A stretch of 64,000 nt of DNA from the NCBI GenBank assembly GCA_018417955.1, contig JACTVC010000011.1, positions 866,262-930,261 of the forward strand. The letters are read 5' to 3'. This stretch comes from Laccaria trichodermophora. Taxonomy: Eukaryota > Basidiomycota > Agaricomycetes > Agaricales > Hydnangiaceae. A model generated the notes under the pieces. The model was not told the DNA's origin. It worked only from the letters and a program-made list of their open reading frames with translations, and ran no database searches. Position 1 is the stretch's first letter; each line of letters begins with the position of its first letter. Made by a program: the position numbers and the translations under genes. Positions 55,094 through 64,000 of this stretch are shown piece by piece.

Positions 55094-57200
55094 CTACGCA
55101 ACCTCAACCTCAACCTCCTCTTTCACACCAGCACCAACAACAGCCCAAAAACTCGGAACAGTAACAGTCAAATCATCAACATACCAATACCCCCCCTTCT
55201 TCAACGCACTCGACTTGCTCTTCGATTTCTTCTTCTTCTTCGCAGGCGGCTCGCCCCCTTCGCCCCTCTCAGCATTCACATCTACAACCTTCGGCACGCG
55301 CGCAAGCTGGACCCACGTCCCAGCTAACCCCACACCTTCACTCAACTCCTGCGCAGTCGAAAGTTTGAAAAGGACAGTGATATCGTCCGTCAAAGGATCG
55401 TGTGGTTTCTTTGCTCCAGCTTGAACGGGGGCGGGGGCAGGAGGAGAAAGTGGGTCAACGACCTCCCCAACACTCGACTCCAATATCCTAGGTTTCGAAA
55501 ACGCCGGAATTTCCCCACCATCCCAGTCCAACCAAGGACTCAACACAACCCTGGCAAACCGCTTCTCAAGCTCCAGCTCCACGGCTTCTGCGTCTGGTCC
55601 TCCGTCAGAGACCGGGGCGGTAGCTACTGTTTGTGGTGGTAAATTGATGCTTTTGACGCGACGCATCGAGGACTCTACGATCCCTGGTACGTGTGTTAGA
55701 GGGAGGGCGGTAAGTCCCAGGAGGGGGAGCAGGGAAGTGGGTTTGGAGGAACTCCAGATGAGGTCGTCTGTTGTGGGTCCTTCTTCGCCTGGTTGAATGG
55801 TGTTACTCCAGATCGAGCCTGCAGAGTCGGAGGTGTCTATTGTTCCCCAGCCAGAGGAGTTGTCTGTTGTTCCCCAGCCTCCTCCGTCGTCAGCTGCAGG
55901 CCAGGCTGATGCGCTCCCCCATCCATTCGCGTCGGGTATTTCCGTGGTCGTGCTCGCTTCCTTAGCTGCAGAGGGCTCTGAGTCGGTCACTTCGGTGAGA
56001 TGTCCACTGGACATGGTAACGTCATTGTCTTCTGCAGGTACAACCGGGGCAGGAGCAGGAGGGAGATCCAACGTAAGGGTCTTGTACCCATCCGCTTTGG
56101 TACCCCAGCATTCGTTGCACCCAGCGCTGAACTCGTCTGGAATGATTTTGGATATCTTGGCTGTCAGAGGGTATTCTTTGAGCGCGACGGTGGTGACGTC
56201 TTTCGCTCGTTTGAGTTTGGCGACCTCAGAGGATGGGAAAACTTTGTTTCGAAGGAGGAAGTCGATCCAGAAACCCATGAGACGTGGGATTGCCTTGAGG
56301 TTATCTTCGGCCCTAAGTCATTATCAATAGTTGTTCGATTGTGATGTGGATGTAAGACCGACCAGATGAGCCCTTTGTGTCTGGAGTAAGACGACATGAA
56401 AATCTTGATGGTCGTTTCTGGGTCATCTATGAAAGATGATATCTTCCGCTCTTTAACGTTGGCGTCTGCCAGCTCGCCAGTGTCATCGTCGGAAAAACCA
56501 TCGTCGTCCTCATCGCCATCCGTTTTGAATGCTTTGATGTGGAGTTTCTTCTTGGGCTGAGGTGCATTGTCGCCCAAACCGCAAAAGTTGAGATACTGCA
56601 GAGGTATCAGCGCAAGATTGTAGGTAGCGGTAAAAGGCCATACCTGTTGCCAAATGCGTTCGGGGTTGTGCTGAGAGTCGATGGTTTTTGGCCATGGACG
56701 ACCAGACCTAAAATCAGCAGCAGCTTGCTGTATTTTCTCGTTGCTCGTGATATGCCTGTTACGCGTTCAGACACGTCGAGCTCCAAAGCAAGAAATGCCT
56801 ACACATGAGCGGTAGTCATCCTGGTGCTCTCCTTGTCCTCCCATTCCTCCCATAGATCCTTCTTTATGCCAGCAGCAGCCTTTTTCGCCTCCTCTTCTGC
56901 CCTCTTCTTCCTCTTGGTATTCGTCTTGCACACATCATTGCTATGCCTTGTTTTGACAGCGACGGTTATAAGGCCAAGGGTATCGACCTCCTCCCCGTCT
57001 GGGCCTGGTGCGATCTGTATGCCGCGTTGCTTGAAATTTTTGAAGGACATGATGGTGACGCCTTCTGGAGGTGCTGGCCAGGGTGGAAAGGTGAACTTGT
57101 GACGAGGGTTCATCTGAGTGACTAGTATGTTTTCGGTTGCGAGCGGTGGCTCCACGTCGATGGGTGTTGGATCAGGTATGATTTCAGCTTGATCGGGCAT
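55094..57200 (-). CDS. Argonaute siRNA chaperone (ARC) complex subunit Arb1-like protein
   Basis: Four exons: 57200-56803, 56755-56644, 56595-56363, 56312-55094; 1962 nt, 653 aa, with introns of 47-50 nt. Family marks, from memory: F-K-N-F-K-Q-R-G-I-Q-I-A-P near residue 55, an acidic patch around 200, then E-T-T-I-K-I-F-M-S-S-Y-S-R-H-K-G-L-I-W, W-A-E-D-N-L split by the third intron, M-G-F-W-I-D-F-L-L-R-N-K-V-F-P, and F-S-A-G-C-N-E-C-W-G. In fission yeast Arb1, with Arb2 and Ago1, holds double-stranded siRNA before strand removal and is needed for H3K9 methylation. Residues about 370-650 are a Trp/Gly/Ser/Pro-rich, probably disordered tail longer than in yeast, containing repeated G-W-G-T motifs that resemble GW Argonaute hooks, plus a K-K-K-K-K-S-K-S-K stretch. 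It could instead be another fungal protein sharing this core. Confidence 0.65.
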
Positions 57201-57645
57201 CTAGGACACAGTTTGGAAGTAGTTATGAGAGAAGAAAGCAACAAGCGCTGAATCCATCTGAGAAGAGTTATGTATCTATACAGCTCCCCGTTTTGGCAAA
57301 TGACGTGTGGTTTCGTGTGATGTGATTACCAATCCATCCTCTCGCAGCAGCCGACGACGACGACGAGCGACGACAACCACCGTCGGTGTCCCGAGGCAAG
57401 TCCGTATTCCGACGCTAGCGAAACCCCAAGACGGGATTTATCTCGCTTACCCGGTCCCTGATATACGAAAACCTGATCATCTCGCATCATCTCGGACAAA
57501 CGAATCACATTGTTCACTCAGAAAGACATACGATCATCACCTACATTTTTTTCTTTTAGGGCTGCATATCCCTTCTCAACTCACCACGACTTCAATACCA
57601 CCAACCAACCACTAATTTGCGACAGCGATACACTAATCTGGAGTG
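57201..57645. promoter_or_regulatory. Bidirectional promoter between Arb1-like and Boi-like genes
   Basis: 445 bp separate the two divergent start codons. A CGACGACGACGAGCGACGAC run at 57351 and a CT-rich patch with TTTTTTTCTTTTAGGG near 57548 are visible. No TATA box is convincing. Divergent spacing allows shared control. Confidence 0.55.
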
Positions 57646-60600
57646 ATGCCAGACTACGTATATGCCCTACATGATTTCCTCCCAGAGAACGAGGATGAAG
57701 TTTCCTTTCGAGCTGGAGATAGAATAGAGGTCGTCGAGAAGGACGACATGTACGGTGATGGCTGGTGGCAGGTGTGTATCTTTTTATCTACACCTGGGCG
57801 CTACGTCCTTCCGAGACATCCACTGGCCTTGCCCTCTCAATGAGAATAACTGCTGACACTTCTCATAGGGACGGAATCTCGAAGGAAAGGTCGGCCTCTT
57901 CCCAAAAAGCTACACCGCCCCAGCTGCCCCATCTACCGAGGTTCAAGCGCCTCAATCCACCCCATCCGCCGCTGCTGATACTCCATCCGCCCCCACCGGA
58001 GAGCCAGAGATTACCACCACCACCACCATCGCCTCCCCACAACCCAAACAACCCACAGCAACCTTCCTAAGTGGCCATCACGATGATGAAGGCGATATGG
58101 AAGGCCCAGATAGCGGAGATCTGCAGGCCAACGGTGGAGACGAAGTTATGAAAGCCACAATGACGGATGTGCAGAGGGCTATTGAGCAGCTTGGACGAGG
58201 GAGCGCGGATGGGGAGGGAAGTTTTACTTTTGCAAGCTCACATGGCGGAGACACGGAGACGGATGATACGGACTTTGAGATGAGCGATACGGAACGTGCG
58301 AATGATGTGAATGGCACGCAGGATTGGCATAAAGGTGCAAGGACGAAATTGGCTGAGAAGGCGAGGAGGGCGGTGGAGGAGGCTGAGAAACTTGAAGCGA
58401 TGATGACTGGCGTTGGGCCTTCTAGCGGTACTGGAAGGGTTGTCAGTGCCCTTCCGATTCAGGCCGAGTTGAGCGACGAGAGCGATGACGAAGAAGACCC
58501 TTCTGATCGGATGGATTTCACGTCCCGGTCAAGCCAGTTCCAGAGGGACAATCCTTACATCTTGGAAGAGGATGAGGAGGTCGAGAACGGCGAGGCTAGC
58601 AAGGGTGGCCATGTACAGGATTTGTCGATGGACACGGCGACGACGATCACTCATTTATCGTCTGATCATGGGGATCCCCTACAAGAGGAGGCGCAAACCG
58701 CCACGAAGGCATCATTTCCCGCCTTCGAGTCACCTCCTCCATCAAATTTGCCACCTCCAGAGACAAATCTTTTAGACGAAAAGATTCCCTCTCCAGCCAG
58801 GTTGTCACTCCCCTCGCCCATCTCACCCAACTCGGCTGTGAATGAACACTTTGCAATTACACCGATCCCGCTCTCTGCACCGGACAAGTGGAAACCCAGT
58901 AGCATTCCGACTACTCGTGAGTTGCCGTTATCCGGGTTACCTTCTCCTGCAGCAACAGACCCAACAGCTGTCTCTTTATCAAAACATAACAGCGTCATGT
59001 CATCGCTTTCGAACGCACCTAGTCTTGCTCTTGCTTATCAACCTACAGTGGAGGATAAGGAGGCAGGGAAGAAGGACCCTAGCGAGTGGACAGTCGAAGA
59101 AGTCGTGGAGTGGTTGAAGAGCAAAGGATTCGACCAAACAATCTGTGATAAATTCATTGGTGAGCTCCTTTATCTACAAAAGTATACCACAATATCTCAC
59201 AAAGAAATTATAGAACAAGAAATAACAGGCGACGTCCTCCTCGAACTAGACGTCAACCTACTCAAGACCGAAATCGGGGTAATGGCATTCGGGAAACGCA
59301 TGCGCATCGCAAACGCTATAACGGACCTACGCCGACCCCCATCTATAGTCTACTCTGACCATCCCCCAACGACGGAGATGCCGTCCCCTTCGTCACCCAT
59401 GTACAACAACACCAACACCACATTCACACCACCCCGCGTCCATTCTAGAACGCAGAGTCAAAGTCATTCACATCATTCGTTCCAGGGACATAATTACAGT
59501 CAGAGCGTACAGAGCTCGCTTGGGAGTCCGATTGGTTATGGTGCTGGGACTGGGATGCCAACACAGTTTAGCTTTGGTGGGCCGGGGCACTTTGAGCCTG
59601 TTGCTGAGGGTGGGTCGTCCTCTGGTGATATATATTCGCAGAATGGGAATGCGCAAGGGAATGGGAACGGGCTTGAGATTCCGCCTGTTATGGATGAGGG
59701 TGGTCCACCGGGATTGGGAATGTTGACTTTTGAAGAGGCTCAAGGCAAGGGAACGGTATGTTGCGTCTTTTCCCCTGTGGTTGATGATGCTGATGGTGTT
59801 TCTTGAAGAAGGGACGTCCGTCACAGTTGACGCTTTCGCCTAGCGATGGTGCGTTGAAGGAGAAGATTATTTTGCAGCCTGAACAACATGAAGATGAGGA
59901 TCGTGGGCATATGAGTGAGGTTTGTGCTGCTTCTTGTGTTTTATTATTATTCGAAAATGACCTTTATGATAGGGAGAAGTTGTTCCTTCACAAAGCATGC
60001 GTCGGCGCCTATTTGGTCGCTCGCACGACTCGACTACGTCAGGTGGCCATTCATCATCCAAACACTCCAATGGTACCTCTTCACCAGGAGCGCATACTCA
60101 AAGCCACGAGGATAAAGACACTACTTCCTTGACAAACGGGTCATTAAAGCATGCCCGTGTGCGAAAGAGCATCGATGGGGGTAAGCCCAGTGACAACAGG
60201 TTGAGCTTGTTCGCCGTGCCATTCGGTGGGAAGAGTCGAAAGCCACCTCCCAGTGCTGGCGAGCACGAGTATCACGCTGAAAGGTCATCGATGTTTGGTC
60301 TTCCCAAGGGGATGCGTAAATCGTCTTCTACACACTCTCAACGACCGTCTACGCCCACTGGTTCGCCAAAGGAGAAATTGAAGGAACCACAGTCTCCTTT
60401 CAAGGATCACTACCACCACGAGAAAGGACAAAAGGAGGATGCTGCTGCTGAGGTTGAGCGATCGACTTTGAGGAAACGTGTTATTTCTTCTGTTCAGCAG
60501 AGTAATGGAGGCTCGTCGTCGGTGGATGGGAAGAGTTTACTTGGGGTTGGGGGTGGTGTTACGCAGGGGCAAAGTATTCTTGGGCAGATTGGTGAGCCTG

Positions 60601-61844
60601 ATCATGTTGGGTGGATGCGCAAGAAGAGCGATCGGTATAATTCGTGGAAACCGAGGTATTTTGTGTTGAAGGGTCAGCATTTGTATTGGTTGAAGAATTC
60701 TAGTGCTTCGGTGGGTGTTTTCCTCACGTTAGATGGAGTTTTTGTGCTGATTTTGTGTTTTTCTTAGGAAACGAGGTTGAAGGGATACCTTAATATTACG
60801 GGGTTTAAAGTGACCGTGGACGAGACTTTGGATCCTGGTCGATATGGATTCAGAATCGACCATGATATAGACAAACCGCATTTCTTCAGTTCTGATGAAA
60901 AGTCTGTCGTCCGCGAGTGGATGAAGGCGATCATGAAGGCTACAATTGATCGAGATTACGGGAGTGTGTTGTTTTTACTATTCCTTCGTCTTTAATTTTG
61001 TTGACTTTTTTTCGTTCTATAGAACCAGTCATTTCATCATGCAACATCCCAACCATTCCTCTGGTCGTCGCACAAGCCATGAACCCCGCTCCACGCCCAC
61101 CGTCACCAACTGCTCGCGATGCTACTCAAAGAGCACTCCGACGTGAAAATCCCAACCAGCTGTCAAGCCGTGATGCTCGTGTACTTATGGGGCTTTCTTC
61201 TGACATGGGTAGTTGCCAAACTCACTTGTATTCTTTCTTTGCTGAATATACAGTCATAGAAAACGAACAAACTGTCCCGACGTCACCAAAGTCTGCTCCC
61301 CCGAGACCGTCGAGGGAGATGCGTAGAGCCAATTCTGTACGCTCAGCGGTGCGTGTTTATCACCCGTCATATACATACATGATTGTGCTCACGCTTTTTG
61401 TTTGTTTTGAAGCAGCTCAGCCCGGCTGATAACGCCCTGGTGGAATGGGCCAACTCCCATCTCTCTGCTTCTCTCCAAGTCGAGGACCCCACCCTCTCTT
61501 TCTTTGGTGGTCTTGCGCTTCTGCGTCTTGCAGAATCTATCAAAGGCAAACCGTCTTCGCCCCCCGTTCCTGATTCTGCCTTCCCAGTGGGTCCGACGGA
61601 CGATAAGCTCGATGGACTCTTCCGTCTATTCGACTTTTTGCTTGACAATGATGTGAAGATGGGGAGCGTGAGCATTAATGATATCCGACAAGGGAAGAGG
61701 GACAAGATCCTGCAGCTCTTGAAGGCGCTCAAGTCGTGGGACGATAAGAGGCGGGCTCTTGCGCAGACGATGAATGGGACGTTGAACCCTAGTGGTGGTG
61801 GGGCGTTCTTGATGCCGACAGGCATGCAGTGGGCTAGTATGTGA
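57646..61844 (+). CDS. Boi1/Boi2/Pob1-like polarity scaffold (SH3-SAM-PH)
   Basis: Nine exons: 57646-57771, 57869-59159, 59214-59755, 59809-59919, 59973-60710, 60768-60963, 61023-61208, 61254-61348, 61416-61844; 1237 aa. Domains: SH3 at about 3-60 (Y-A-L-H-D-F, D-G-W-W, G-L-F-P); acidic and Pro/Ser-rich linker; SAM at about 449-505 (W-T-V-E-E-V-V-E-W-L, G-D-V-L-L-E-L-D-V); Ser/Gly/His-rich linker; PH at about 900-1005 (G-W-M-R-K-K-S, W-K-P-R-Y-F-V-L, closing V-R-E-W-M-K-A-I); and a C-terminal calponin-homology-like helical domain (N-A-L-V-E-W-A-N, G-L-A-L-L-R-L-A-E-S). Boi1/2 and Pob1 sit at growing tips, bind membrane lipids through PH and link Cdc42, Bem1 and formins to exocytosis. Start chosen at the ATG giving M-P-D-Y; the SH3 is interrupted by intron 1. 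The third exon boundary could shift by 3 nt at 61413/61416. Confidence 0.88.
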
Positions 61845-63579
61845 TCATACTTATAACACTTTTTGTGTCCACCACCCTTTCCTTTTTCTTTCCCTTTCCC
61901 TTTCACTTTTATACCCGCCCTTTTGGCTCATGACTTTTTTTTTTTTTTTTGATATACCCATTCTAACTATACTATTTTTTTTATCTAGACATGCACACTC
62001 AGCGATACTGACGAACTCACACAATCTGTTTTCTTTGTTTTTTGGTTCACTTGAATCTTTACACTCCTTTTGTGTCCTTTTTCCCCATTGCCTGTCTATC
62101 TACATATTCAGTTATCTACTCTTCCCCCGCTTTTTCTTTTGTTTCCGGTGTTTCTGCTATACAAACCACAATCTTTTTCTTGTAAAAAAGAACTATTCAA
62201 GCCTACTGCCTTCCTTCCTTTTCTACTTCATTAATCACTCATCTAACTTGCATATATGTATTCATTCTTGCATTCCATTTTTTTTCGAATCGATGCCTCT
62301 TTCAGGCTATCTCGAACTCTTTTCCGTAGGCGTAAACTAAGTACGGCACAAGTATAGGGGACTTTGGTGGACTTGTATAAAAATAACTGGATTGCGAATT
62401 TAGGCGCAAGTGCACGGGGAAGATCGTCATGTAGTAGCATGTAGTATCAAATTTAAAGATCCCATTACCGAAGATTGCCCATGCCATTTCATAGAGCAGC
62501 AAAAAGATAAAACCATCATTGACAAGGCAAGCTCATTTGTTGCAACGTGTCGGTGCCTGGTATCACGGTAACGTGCAAGTAACGTGTATTGCACTGCAAC
62601 AAATCTCAACTTCGTGATCATCAAACCGCGCTCTTCCTTTTTACAAGTTCTGATCCTTCGCTGCGAGGCTACGACTCGTACGAGCCAGTGAACCCGTAAG
62701 TACAAGACAGTGATGTATCTTTCTAGCGCGATCTTCAAGTCAACTTGCAAGTAAAACAGGTTTGCAACCAGGAAGGCCGCCGGGGTTCCCTAATAGTCTT
62801 CCGGGAAATCCAGAGGATGGGAATAGGAAATAAGAGAACTTTGACGAGAACAGACAAGAATCTGATCTTCGGATAGCTTCGGTTTATGCTCGGGTTGAAA
62901 GTTTGCCTCGTCTCGGTGCGCACTGCGAACTCGGGAAGCAAAGTTCAACAAAGTACTTTCTGCACGGCAACCTTCTCAGAAATTGCCCCAATCTTAGAGA
63001 TGGCTATGGCTGGTCTCACTCAGATATCTCGATGTCTCCGCTTTCTACCCCACCCCCACTTGCCGCAAAAACAGGCCGACCTCCACGGTAGCAAATTGCC
63101 ACATTATTCCGGAAATACTCCCACAGAGATCATGAACACTGATCCCGGTTTGCCGTATTTTTGGACGTTTCTGTGCGATTTCGAGAAAAGTGTCTATGAC
63201 GAATCCCAAGCTCGGGGAAAAACTGGACTCCACACGAATGTCGGACAGGGTTGGCGTTGACCTCCATTTCCTGCTATCGCAGCATCTCCGACAGACGCTG
63301 AATAACGGTTAATTCCGGAAAATATGCGTCTATTTCACTGTTTCTTTGCCATTCTGAAAACTTCTATGCTGCCGTGGCATGCATTATTCTATTTCCAGCA
63401 ATCTGGAACGCCGACCCCTGATCATCACCCGTGCGACGCCTACAGATACGTCCGACCGATCTCTTCAACAACGAAAGATATACAACTAGTTTTATGGCAC
63501 TTGGACCATATATTGCGCCAAATCCTCACGTCAGCAGCACGATACAGCAAGTTGCAGTCGAGGCACCCCTCTTGAAGTG
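61845..63579. other. Intergenic region, no gene supported
   Basis: 61860-62300 is T/C-rich and looks like a 3' flank (long T runs at 61934). From 62340 to 63579 several frames of 60-125 codons exist on both strands, but none has a domain, splice context or codon pattern I trust. Confidence 0.5.
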
Positions 63580-64000
63580 ATGCCTGTATTTGTGACTGCT
63601 CTACACGACTTCGTAGCAGAGGATGAAGAGGATCTTCCGTTCCGATCTGGGGACCGTATAGAGGTCATTGAGAAGGATGGTTCATATGACGATGGCTGGT
63701 GGAAGGTGTGTATCTTTTTGCTCAGGAGGAGATAGAAGGACTTGAAGTCCCTCTGAGTGGATGTTTTCCTCTACTTTTTGTCCTGTGATCTCTCTTAAAT
63801 GATAATGACTAATGACTTTCTCAAAGGGCCGCAATCCACAAGGAAAAGTCGGTCTCTTTCCGTTAGTTTTCACCGCACCAGCACCATCTTCAACCGATCC
63901 ACTATACGGTAATATTTCTCCTTCATTGCCGTCTCCTGCCAACCTGAGCCACCTACAGATATATTTGAGGAAGAGGAATCGGGTAACGAGATCCACGACG
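63580..64000 (+). CDS. Second SH3-domain gene, paralogue of the Boi-like N-terminus (partial)
   Basis: Exons 63580-63705, 63827-63908 and 63959 to the window end. Exon 1 is 126 nt, the same length as exon 1 of the Boi-like gene, and breaks at the same codon (after G-W-W-K versus G-W-W-Q). Exon 2 starts G-R-N-P-Q-G-K-V-G-L-F-P where the other has G-R-N-L-E-G-K-V-G-L-F-P. Even the first ~10 bases of intron 1 agree (GTGTGTATCTTTTT). This is a duplicated 5' end in direct orientation about 5.9 kb downstream. Exon 2 here ends early at a GTAATA donor, and exon 3 is acidic (F-E-E-E-E-S-G-N-E). Whether SAM and PH domains follow is outside the window, so it may be a full paralogue or only a fragment. 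Confidence 0.8.

Noticed and set aside
62886..63260. 124-codon frame between the Boi-like gene and the second SH3 gene
   Set aside because: No domain, no splice context, overlapping frames on the other strand of similar size.
1..64000. KDZ-linked TET/JBP dioxygenase genes, which accompany KDZ elements in some mushrooms
   Set aside because: I looked for the H-x-D...H pattern with suitable context and found nothing convincing.

Overview
The window looks like nuclear DNA of a filamentous basidiomycete, most likely an Agaricomycete (mushroom-forming fungus). The evidence is many short GT..AG introns of about 45-60 nt, a KDZ (Kyakuja-Dileera-Zisupton) transposase, a chromodomain Ty3/gypsy element, a NACHT-ankyrin NLR gene, and an Arb1-like / Boi-type gene pair. 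Species cannot be read from the sequence. I saw no tRNA, rRNA or CRISPR array.

Region 1 (1-9.3 kb): a nearly complete Ty3/gypsy chromovirus with gag, pol in the -1 frame, and an extra third ORF. Its 3' LTR matches the visible 259 bp of the 5' LTR exactly, so it is young. Region 2 (9.3-21.2 kb): a decayed KDZ transposon on the minus strand, cut by a 593-bp hAT-type MITE, with a TGGTATGATTCC minisatellite just 3' of it. A second broken gene follows, then a larger hAT-type element that contains another TIR element. Region 3 (21.2-36.2 kb): two related giant fold-back elements, A (5.76 kb) and B (2.53 kb), which share TIRs. A splits a fungal gene of unknown function. Between them lie a 653-bp palindromic Stowaway/mariner-like element, a GAATGAAT fold-back, and a cluster of hairpins with an almost constant 13-nt loop and variable stems. 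Region 4 (36.1-48.4 kb): a SINE-like retroposon, an unknown gene cut by a second copy of the 593-bp MITE, low-complexity DNA, a second unknown gene with a nonsense codon, and the TGGTATGATTCC minisatellite again.

Region 5 (48.5-64 kb) is the gene-rich end. An NLR gene (minus strand, about 12 exons) has an N-terminal array of duplicated small exons, a NACHT NTPase and about 20 ankyrin repeats; an 808-bp solo LTR interrupts it. Next is a divergent pair sharing a 445-bp intergenic promoter: an Arb1-like Argonaute siRNA chaperone subunit (minus) and a Boi1/Boi2/Pob1-like SH3-SAM-PH polarity scaffold (plus). Each member has a partial duplicate on its outer side: a decayed Arb1 3' fragment at 54.65-54.87 kb and a second SH3 gene start at 63.58 kb that runs off the window.

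The repeat-packed two thirds looks like a silenced compartment. Several genes there carry single TGA codons where CGA is likely ancestral, consistent with CpG deamination. The host genes at the right end include one whose family acts in RNA-guided heterochromatin. Exon coordinates below were derived by eye from splice signals and reading frame and have not been checked against transcripts.
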